Shown piece after piece: positions 17,183 through 23,496 of a DNA stretch of 25,415 bases (position 1 is the first letter of the stretch; every line of letters begins with the position of its first letter). Position numbers and translations under genes: made by a program. The notes beneath the pieces were generated by a model. That model made no database searches. It saw nothing but the letters and a program-made list of their open reading frames with translations, and had not been told where the DNA came from. The stretch comes from DASQFD01 sp035633255 (GTDB lineage Bacteria > Actinomycetota > Actinomycetes > Actinomycetales > Dermatophilaceae), in the NCBI GenBank assembly GCA_035633255.1, contig DASQFD010000135.1, positions 1 through 25,415 on the forward strand, read 5' to 3'.

Positions 17183-20100
17183 CCACCAGCGAGTCCGAGG
17201 CCGTGGGCAAGGCCGCGGCCGCGGCCCCCGGGCCCACGCAGCTGCCCCAGCCCGCGCCGGCGGCCGGCAGCCCGGCCGGTGCGCTGGCCGCGCCGGACCC
17301 GGCCGTGGTCGGCGCCTTCGCGGCCGCCCTCGGCGACCCGGGGCGGCTGCACACCCGGGCGACCGACCGGCTGAAGATGGCCCACGACGCCTCCCACTAC
17401 GCCCTCGTGCCGCAGGCGGTGGCCGAGCCCGTGGACGCGGCCGAGGTCGGGTGGCTGTTCGCCGCGTCGGTGGCACACGGCATACCCATCACGTTCCGGT
17501 CCGGGGGCACCAGCCTGTCCGGGCAGGCGGGCACGGACGGGATCCTCGTCGACACCCGCAAGCACTTCCGGAGCATCGAGGTGCTCGACGAGGGGCTGCG
17601 CGTGCGGGTGGGACCCGGGGCGACGGTGCGCGCGGTGAACGCGCGGCTGGCGCGCCACGGGCGCAAGCTCGGGCCCGACCCGGCGAGCGAGATCGCGTGC
17701 ACGCTCGGCGGGGTGGTCAACAACAACAGCAGCGGCATGGCGTGCGGCACGGCGGCCAACACGTACAACACGCTGGACTCGCTCGTCCTCGTGCTGCCGA
17801 GCGGCACCGTGGTGGACACCGGAGCCCCGGACGCCGACGAGCGGCTGCGGCAGCTGGAGCCGGAGCTGTATGCCGGCCTGGACCGGCTGCGCGACCGGGT
17901 GCGCGGCAACGCCGACTCGGTGCGGATCCTGACCCAGCAGTTCTCGATGAAGAACACCATGGGCTACGGCCTGAACTCCTTCCTCGACCACACCCGGCCG
18001 GTCGACCTGCTGGCGCACCTGGTCGTCGGCAGCGAGGGGACGCTCGCCTTCGTCTCCTCGGTGGTGATGCACACGGTGCCGCTGCTGCCGCACGCCATGA
18101 CCGGGCTGCTCGTCTTCGACGACCTCAGCGGCGCGACCGGCTCGCTGCCGGCGATCCTGGAGACCGGGCCGGCGACGATCGAGCTCATGGACGCGGTGTC
18201 GCTGCGCGTCGGGCAGGCCGACCCCAAGGCCGACGAGACGCTCAAGCGGATCGCCGTCGACCGGCACGCGGCGCTGCTGGTGGAGTACCAGGCCAAGACC
18301 GCCGGCGAGGTGGCCGCTCAGGGGGAGGCCGCGCTGCCGGCCCTCGGGCGGCTGCCGCTCAGCACGCCGGTGGCGCTGGCCTCCGACCCCGCCTCGCGAG
18401 CGCGCCTGTGGACCACGCGCAAGGGCCTGTATGCCGCGGTGGCCGGCGCGCGGCCCTCCGGCACCACCGCGCTGCTCGAGGACGTCGTGGTGCCGGTGCC
18501 GGCGCTGCTGCGGACCTGTGAGCAGCTCATCGAGCTCTTCGCGCGGCACGGCTACGAGGACAACGTGATCTTCGGGCACGCCAAGGACGGCAACATCCAC
18601 TTCATGCTCAACGAGCGGCTCGAGGGCGGGCGGATGGACCGCCTGCTCGCGTTCACCGACGAGATGGTCGAGCTCGTCCTGGGGCACAACGGCTCGCTCA
18701 AGGCCGAGCACGGGACCGGGCGGATCATGGCGCCCTTCGTGGTGCTGCAGTACGGCGACGAGCTGTACGACGTCATGCGGGAGGTCAAGCGGCTGTGCGA
18801 CCCGCGGGGCATCCTCAACCCGGGCGTGATCATCAGCGACGACGAGGACGCGCACACGCGCAACATCAAGGTCACGCCCACGGTCGAGCACGAGGTCGAC
18901 CGGTGCGTGGAGTGCGGCTACTGCGAGCCGGTGTGCCCGAGCCGCGACCTCACGACGACCCCGCGGCAGCGGATCGTGCTGCGCCGGGAGATGCGGGCGG
19001 CCGCGGAGGCCGGGGACCTGGCGCTGCTGCACGAGCTGGAGTCGGACTACGAGTACGATGCGGTCGAGACCTGCGCGGTGGACGGGATGTGCCAGACCGC
19101 GTGCCCGGTCGACATCAACACCGGCGACCTGACCAAGCGGCTGCGCGCCGAGGAGGCGGGGCCGGTGACTCGTCGGGGTTGGGGCGTCGCGGCGCGGCAC
19201 TGGGGGGCGGCCACGCGGGTGGCCGGGGCGGCCCTGACGGTGACCCGGCGGCTGCCGGACCCGGTGGTGCTGGTGCCCAACGCGCTGGCGCGCAAGGTGG
19301 GCGACGAGGACATCGTGCCGCTGTGGTCGACGGAGCTGCCCGGTGGCGGGCGGCCGCGGCCGGAGGGCCGGTCGCCGGAGGGCGCGGCCCCGGGGGCTGC
19401 GGCCCCGGTGCGGGAGGGCGCGGCGCCGGAGGGCGCGGCGGCGGAGGTCGGGTCGTCGGTGCGGGAGGTCGTCTACTTCTCGGCGTGCGTCGGGACCATG
19501 TTCGGGCCCAGCGACGTCGGGCCCGGGGTTCGGGACGCCTTCGTGTCGCTGTGCGAGCGGGCCGGCGTGGACCTGGTGGCGCCGGAGCGGCTGCCGGGGC
19601 TGTGCTGCGGGACGCCGTGGCGGTCCAAGGGCATGGTCGACGGTGCGGCCGAGATGGAGGGCCGCGTGGCCGCTGCCCTGTGGGAGTCGACGCGCGGCGG
19701 CGAGCTGGACGTGGTGTGCGACGCGGCGTCGTGCACCGAGGGCCTGGTGACCACGCTGGAGCATGCGGCGGTCAAGGACGCCCGGTATGCCGGCGTACGG
19801 GTGCGGGACGCGGTCGACTTCGTGGCCGCCGAGGTACTGCCGGCGCTGCCGGCACCCACCGGGCGGTTGAGGCGGGTCGCGCTGCACCCGACGTGCTCGT
19901 CGACCGAGATGGGGCTGAACGACGCGCTGATGACGGTCGCGCGGGCGGTGGCGGACGAGGTGTACGTGCCCGACTCCTGGGGGTGCTGCGCCTTCGCGGG
20001 GGACCGCGGCATGCTGCACCCCGAGCTGACCGAGTCCGCGACCCGGGTGCAGTCGGCCGAGATCGCGGAGGCGGGGCCGTTCGACGCGTACGCGTCGTGC

Positions 20101-20187
20101 AACCGCACCTGCGAGCTCGGGATGACCCGGGCGACCGGCCGGCAGTACCAGCACGTCCTCGAGCTGCTGGCCTCGGCGACCCGTTAG
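17179..20187 (+). CDS. FAD- and Fe-S-containing D-lactate dehydrogenase (Dld-II type)
   Basis: A 1002-aa fused oxidoreductase. After an Ala/Pro-rich N-terminus, an FAD-binding PCMH domain carries FRSGGTSLSGQAGTDG and GGVVNNNSSGMACGT. A FAD-linked oxidase C-terminal domain follows (GHAKDGNIHFML, AEHGTGRIMAP). A ferredoxin-like domain then shows CVECGYCEPVCP (Cys576, 579, 582, 586) and CAVDGMCQTACP (Cys632, 638, 642), the reduced second motif usual for this family. Two CCG-type cysteine domains end the protein (LCCGTPW, SWGCCAFAGDRG). The same fusion is known as Dld-II beside a lactate permease in Shewanella. A low-complexity Gly/Ala/Glu/Pro linker (about 722-755) precedes the CCG domains. Start GTG 17179 overlaps the permease stop. 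Other 2-hydroxyacid substrates remain possible. Confidence 0.9.
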   Translation: MTTSESEAVGKAAAAAPGPTQLPQPAPAAGSPAGALAAPDPAVVGAFAAALGDPGRLHTRATDRLKMAHDASHYALVPQAVAEPVDAAEVGWLFAASVAHGIPITFRSGGTSLSGQAGTDGILVDTRKHFRSIEVLDEGLRVRVGPGATVRAVNARLARHGRKLGPDPASEIACTLGGVVNNNSSGMACGTAANTYNTLDSLVLVLPSGTVVDTGAPDADERLRQLEPELYAGLDRLRDRVRGNADSVRILTQQFSMKNTMGYGLNSFLDHTRPVDLLAHLVVGSEGTLAFVSSVVMHTVPLLPHAMTGLLVFDDLSGATGSLPAILETGPATIELMDAVSLRVGQADPKADETLKRIAVDRHAALLVEYQAKTAGEVAAQGEAALPALGRLPLSTPVALASDPASRARLWTTRKGLYAAVAGARPSGTTALLEDVVVPVPALLRTCEQLIELFARHGYEDNVIFGHAKDGNIHFMLNERLEGGRMDRLLAFTDEMVELVLGHNGSLKAEHGTGRIMAPFVVLQYGDELYDVMREVKRLCDPRGILNPGVIISDDEDAHTRNIKVTPTVEHEVDRCVECGYCEPVCPSRDLTTTPRQRIVLRREMRAAAEAGDLALLHELESDYEYDAVETCAVDGMCQTACPVDINTGDLTKRLRAEEAGPVTRRGWGVAARHWGAATRVAGAALTVTRRLPDPVVLVPNALARKVGDEDIVPLWSTELPGGGRPRPEGRSPEGAAPGAAAPVREGAAPEGAAAEVGSSVREVVYFSACVGTMFGPSDVGPGVRDAFVSLCERAGVDLVAPERLPGLCCGTPWRSKGMVDGAAEMEGRVAAALWESTRGGELDVVCDAASCTEGLVTTLEHAAVKDARYAGVRVRDAVDFVAAEVLPALPAPTGRLRRVALHPTCSSTEMGLNDALMTVARAVADEVYVPDSWGCCAFAGDRGMLHPELTESATRVQSAEIAEAGPFDAYASCNRTCELGMTRATGRQYQHVLELLASATR

Positions 20188-20260
20188 GACGGGCTCCGGG
20201 GCCGGGACCGGTCGGTGGGAAGCCCTGACACGACGGCGTCGGTCGGGGGATGATGGCGGG

Positions 20261-21457
20261 GTGATCGACCCCTCCCCTGCCCGCAGGGGTGCCGTCCTCG
20301 CCGCCGCCGCTCTGTCGGCGGCGGTCCTGTCGTGTGCCACGGCCGGCTCGGCCGGTGCGGCGAGTCCGGACAGTCCGGCCAGCGCGGCCACTCCGGCCAG
20401 CGTGGCCACTCCGGACAGCGTGGCCACTCCGGCCGAGCCGTCGCCCGGTGGCAGCGCCTCCCCGTCCGTGCCGAGCGCGGCGGACGTCGCGAAGGCGAAG
20501 GCCGCTGCCGACGCGGCGGCCAAGGAGGTCGCCGAGATCACGGCGAAGGTGGCGGGCGCACAGGCGCAGCTCGAGAAGCTGCAGCGTGCCGTCGCCGACG
20601 CGGTGACGGGCCACGAGCGGGCCGAGCAGCAGCTGGCCGACGCGGAGGCGGCGGTGCGGAAGGCGACGGCGGACGTGGCCGCGGCCCGCCGTGCGCGGGA
20701 GCAGGCGGAGCGCGCCCTGTCCGGCGAGGCGGCGCTGATGTACATGCAGGGTGGCGACCTCCAGCACATGCCCACGTTGCTGCTGTCTCCGGCCAACACG
20801 ATGTCGGACCTCACCGTCGTGCTCGACCAGAGCTCCCGCCGGGTGCAGGACAGCCTCGAGACCGCCACGTCGGCAGCGGTCCGGGCGGCCGCCACCGAGC
20901 GCGTGCTCGTCTCGGTGCGGGCCGACCGGGACACCGCTGCCGCGGCCGCTGCGACGAAGCGCGCGGCCGCGGAGAAGGAGGCCGCCACGGCGGGCGCGGA
21001 GGCGGCCCGGCTGGGTCAGCAGCAGGAGGCGCTCACTGCGCGGCTCGCTGAGCTCAACCAGGGCGCGGAGGACCTCGCCGGCCAGCGCGAGGCCGCCGCG
21101 CGGCTGAGCCGAGACCTGCTGGGTCGGCAGGCGGCCGGTGGGGCGGGGCCGCGCGCCGCCCAGGAGATCGCCCGTTCGAAGATGGCGTCGCACGGCTGGG
21201 ACGGGGCGGAGTTCCCCTGCCTGGTCGCGCTCTGGACCGCCGAGTCCGGCTGGAGCTGGAGCGCGACGAACCCGTCGTCGGGGGCGTACGGCATCCCCCA
21301 GTCGCTGCCGGGCTGGAAGATGGCCAGCGCCGGGAGCGACTGGCTCACCAACCCGGCGACGCAGATCACCTGGGGGATGGGCTACATCAAGGACCGGTAC
21401 GGGTCGCCGTGCAACGCGTACGACGCGTTCCAGTCCCGCTCCCCGCACTGGTACTGA
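20261..21457 (+). CDS. Secreted coiled-coil protein with lysozyme-like (aggregation-promoting-factor-type) C-terminal domain
   Basis: A 398-aa exported protein. The N-terminus is a signal sequence (AVLAAAALSAAVLSCATAGSAGA), with cleavage likely after AGA; the internal VLSC is a weak lipobox alternative. A disordered Ala/Pro/Ser segment encoded by an 18-bp repeat follows. Two long coiled-coil stretches (about 75-165 and 205-290) flank ALMYMQGGDLQHMPTLLLS, the arrangement of RipA/NlpC-associated hydrolases. The C-terminus has a lysozyme-like domain: LWTAESGW with putative catalytic Glu328, GAYGIPQSLPG, WGMGYIKDRYGSPCNAYDAF and a terminal SPHWY. It probably cleaves or remodels peptidoglycan during growth or division. 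Start GTG 20261 has only a weak GGCGGG upstream. Confidence 0.85.
   Translation: MIDPSPARRGAVLAAAALSAAVLSCATAGSAGAASPDSPASAATPASVATPDSVATPAEPSPGGSASPSVPSAADVAKAKAAADAAAKEVAEITAKVAGAQAQLEKLQRAVADAVTGHERAEQQLADAEAAVRKATADVAAARRAREQAERALSGEAALMYMQGGDLQHMPTLLLSPANTMSDLTVVLDQSSRRVQDSLETATSAAVRAAATERVLVSVRADRDTAAAAAATKRAAAEKEAATAGAEAARLGQQQEALTARLAELNQGAEDLAGQREAAARLSRDLLGRQAAGGAGPRAAQEIARSKMASHGWDGAEFPCLVALWTAESGWSWSATNPSSGAYGIPQSLPGWKMASAGSDWLTNPATQITWGMGYIKDRYGSPCNAYDAFQSRSPHWY
20386..20434 (+). repeat. 18-bp tandem repeat in the disordered segment
   Basis: GGCCACTCCGGCCAGCGT (20386-20403), GGCCACTCCGGACAGCGT (20404-20421) and a partial third copy (20422-20434) encode the repeated ATPASV/ATPDSV spacer. 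Copy changes would preserve the frame and vary the distance between the signal sequence and the coiled coil. Confidence 0.85.
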
Positions 21458-21532
21458 CCGCCGTGGAAGCGGTATGGGGGTGAGTCGGCTCCGCGCTCGA
21501 AGGCGGGGGTCGGGCGGGGTGCGGCGAGACTC

Positions 21533-21554
21533 GGTCAGCGGGCCGCCGCTGACC
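21533..21554. terminator. Hairpin terminator candidate after the secreted protein
   Basis: GGTCAGCGG and CCGCTGACC form a perfect 9-bp stem around a GCCG loop, 75 bp after the stop at 21457. There is no T-tract, so it would act as a GC-rich terminator of the kind often seen in actinobacteria. It sits just before the change in base composition. Confidence 0.5.
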
Positions 21555-21764
21555 CCCTGCTAGGAAAATCCCCGAAGCGGTTCCGCGAGAGGGTGATTGA
21601 GCACGAGCCGGGGCGTAGTGGGGTACACGATCACGCCCTTCTGGCACCCCACTGCAGTACTTTTCAGGGGTACCAATCTGGGGTGCAAGCGGCGAATGTT
21701 ATGGCAGTGGCGGGGGCTGTGAAGACGGCTCCTCGCATGCAGACCCCTCGCTTCTGTCTGCCCG

Positions 21765-21834
21765 TGACACAGCGCTTTGTCTTGCTGCCGTGACAAGCAG
21801 GCCTGTCATGGTAACGTGACAACCGTAGATGTCA
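21765..21834. promoter_or_regulatory. Array of three TGACA-N8-TGTCA operators upstream of hipBA
   Basis: Inverted repeats lie at 21765-21782 (TGACA/TGTCT), 21791-21808 (TGACA/TGTCA) and 21817-21834 (TGACA/TGTCA). All have 8-bp spacers, and their centres are exactly 26 bp apart. Escherichia coli HipB operators have the same geometry (TATCC-N8-GGATA) with different half-sites, so autoregulation by the adjacent HipB is the natural inference. Confidence 0.7.
21790..21817 (+). promoter_or_regulatory. Candidate hipBA promoter
   Basis: GTGACA (21790-21795, five of six matches to TTGACA) and TAACGT (21812-21817) are 16 bp apart. The second operator fills the spacer and the third starts at the last base of the -10, so HipB binding would block polymerase. 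The leader to hipB would be about 43 nt. Confidence 0.5.
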
Positions 21835-21866
21835 TGTATTCCGGACAAGGGCCGAGAGGAGGCCCC

Positions 21867-22145
21867 ATGCTCACCACCGTGCGGGACCTTGGAGCCGCCG
21901 TCCGCGCTGCCCGGCAACAGGGCGGGCTGAGCCAGCAAGCCTTGGCTGACCGCTCTGGCGTCCCGCGACAGTGGGTTTCTCGGCTCGAGACCGGATCGAA
22001 CCCCGGCGCCGAGCTCCGCAAGGTGCTCGACGTGCTCGCCGCGCTCGGCCTGGCCGTCGACCTGGGGCCATCGCCCGAGCCCAGTTCGTTGAACGAGGAC
22101 CCCTTTGCTGACATGTTCGCCGGCGAGTCGTCACGACCGAGATGA
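21867..22145 (+). CDS. hipB: HipB-like XRE-family antitoxin/repressor
   Basis: A 92-aa DNA-binding protein with an XRE helix-turn-helix (about 18-45: GLSQQALADRSGVPRQWVSRLETG) and a short acidic, Ser/Pro-rich C-terminus. In the HipBA family, HipB neutralises the HipA kinase and represses the operon. Start ATG 21867 is chosen because GAGAGGAGG lies 4 nt upstream; a GTG at 21777 in the same frame lies within the operator array and is rejected. The stop overlaps the hipA ATG (ATGA), the usual antitoxin-first coupling. The three upstream inverted repeats are probable binding sites. Base composition is lower in GC than the core genes, suggesting acquisition. Confidence 0.9.
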   Translation: MLTTVRDLGAAVRAARQQGGLSQQALADRSGVPRQWVSRLETGSNPGAELRKVLDVLAALGLAVDLGPSPEPSSLNEDPFADMFAGESSRPR

Positions 22146-23422
22146 ACGTGTTCCTCGACGGCGTCCAGGCCGGCAGGGTGGAGCAGGCGACAGGTGGCGC
22201 ACTGAGCTTCACCTACGACGCCCGGTACACCTCTGGGCGCAAACCGACCCCGCTGTCGCTGTCGATGCCGCTGTCCGGACGGCGCCACGGCAACCGCGTC
22301 GTCTCGGCATGGCTGGATGGTCTGCTGCCTGACAACGCTGGCGTACGCGAGGAGTGGGGCCGCCGCTTCCAGGTGTCGGCGCGCAACCCCTTGGCACTAC
22401 TGCGCCACGTCGGGCGTGACGCCGCGGGGGCTGTGCAGGCGCTGCCGGTCGACGTGGACCCTTCAGACGCGGCCCAGCGAACCGGCGACGTGCGCCGCCT
22501 GTCCGAGGCCGAGGTCTGCGACATGCTGCGTGAGCTGACCGTGCGCGATGCCGGCTGGGAGGTCGGGGCCGGTTCGGGCCGGTGGAGTCTGGCCGGCGCT
22601 CAGACCAAGGTCGCCCTGCACCTGCTCGACGACGGCGGCTGGGGTGTGCCGAACGATGCCACCCCGACGACGCACATCCTGAAGCCCACGCGCGCCGACA
22701 CCCGCTTCGGCGACCTGCACGTCAACGAGTTCGTGTGTCTGCGTGCCGCAGGGCTGCTCGGGCTGCGCGTCGCCCACGTGGAGCTTGTCGACTTCGGCGG
22801 AGCAAAGACCCTGGTCTCCACCCGCTACGACCGGCGCCGCGATCGTGGCGGGCAGTGGCTGCGTCTGCACCAGGAGGACCTTCTCCAGGCGATGAGCTAC
22901 CCGTCTTCCAAGAAGTACCGGGCCGACGCGGGCCCGAGCGTCACCAAAGTTGCTGCGTTGCTCGGCACGCTGGGGCTTGCCGACCGCGAGGCGGTACGGA
23001 CGGCGTTCTTCGACGCGTTCGCCTTCAACGTGCTCGTTGGAGGCACGGACGCACACGCGAAGAACTACAGCCTGCTGCTGCGGGGCCCTCGGGTCGCCTT
23101 GGCGCCGCTGTACGACGCGGCCAGCTACGCGTCGTACCTGAAGCCGAGCGAAGCCGTGCGCAGCTCGATGAAGGTTGGCAGGGCATGGCAGGTCCGCGAC
23201 GTGACGGTGGAGGACTGGGTCGATGTCGCGACCGCCCTCGAGCTGCGTCCCGAGCTCGCACTCGACCGGGTTGAGTCGCTGCGCATCCGGCTACCCGACG
23301 CTGTAGCAGAAGCGGCCGACACGGCACCACCATCGTTCAGCAAGGACGCGCACCGGCTGGCAGCTGCGGTCGGCCGCCAGAGGCACCTGCACGTCCCGCG
23401 GCTGCCCCACGCACGTCGCTAG
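22142..23422 (+). CDS. hipA: HipA-like serine/threonine kinase toxin
   Basis: A 426-aa full-length HipA, compared with 440 aa in Escherichia coli. An N-terminal subdomain (VFLDGVQAGRVEQ, LPLSMPLSGRRHG-like region, AWLDGLLPDN) precedes the kinase core. Key residues are intact: the Gly-rich loop SLAGAQTKVAL with Ser149 at the autophosphorylation position, Lys181 in HILKP, catalytic Asp303 in GGTDAHAKNYS, and metal-binding Asp325 in PLYDAAS. E. coli HipA phosphorylates glutamyl-tRNA synthetase and induces persistence; the target here is not determined. ATG 22142 overlaps the hipB stop. All active-site motifs are present, so the toxin is probably functional. The SNF2 helicase begins 74 bp downstream. 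Confidence 0.93.
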   Translation: MNVFLDGVQAGRVEQATGGALSFTYDARYTSGRKPTPLSLSMPLSGRRHGNRVVSAWLDGLLPDNAGVREEWGRRFQVSARNPLALLRHVGRDAAGAVQALPVDVDPSDAAQRTGDVRRLSEAEVCDMLRELTVRDAGWEVGAGSGRWSLAGAQTKVALHLLDDGGWGVPNDATPTTHILKPTRADTRFGDLHVNEFVCLRAAGLLGLRVAHVELVDFGGAKTLVSTRYDRRRDRGGQWLRLHQEDLLQAMSYPSSKKYRADAGPSVTKVAALLGTLGLADREAVRTAFFDAFAFNVLVGGTDAHAKNYSLLLRGPRVALAPLYDAASYASYLKPSEAVRSSMKVGRAWQVRDVTVEDWVDVATALELRPELALDRVESLRIRLPDAVAEAADTAPPSFSKDAHRLAAAVGRQRHLHVPRLPHARR

Positions 23423-23452
23423 GAATCGGGACGCCCTCGCCGCATCATCGGG

Positions 23453-23458
23453 TACGTT
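23453..23458 (+). promoter_or_regulatory. Weak -10 candidate before the helicase gene
   Basis: TACGTT in the 74-bp gap after hipA would start transcription near 23465, about 30 nt before the TTG start. No good -35 is visible, so read-through from hipBA is equally possible. Confidence 0.25.
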
Positions 23459-23496
23459 GGCGATCTTGGAAGGCGGATCTTGGGAGTGGAGCTGCG

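Larger units (their letters stand above)
21458..21866. other. 409-bp non-coding stretch at the core/accessory boundary
   Basis: No convincing gene is present. It holds a hairpin (21533-21554), then a drop in GC content from about 21560. An 8-bp inverted repeat AGTGGGGT/ACCCCACT lies at 21617-21624 and 21646-21653, and a 6-bp one GCAGAC/GTCTGC at 21739-21744 and 21756-21761. The hipBA operators begin at 21765. No tRNA, integrase or obvious attachment repeat is seen, so the boundary near 21560 is placed by composition only. Confidence 0.6.

Noticed and set aside
17134..20988. Very long open frame on the minus strand opposite the lactate operon
   Set aside because: Shadow of strong GC third-position bias: no family motifs, compositionally monotonous, and antisense to a gene with complete FAD and Fe-S motifs.
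21560..21796. Small minus-strand open frame ending in VLNHPLAEPLRGFS
   Set aside because: Considered as a gene remnant at the island edge, but there is no recognisable family, and it overlaps the hipBA operator region.
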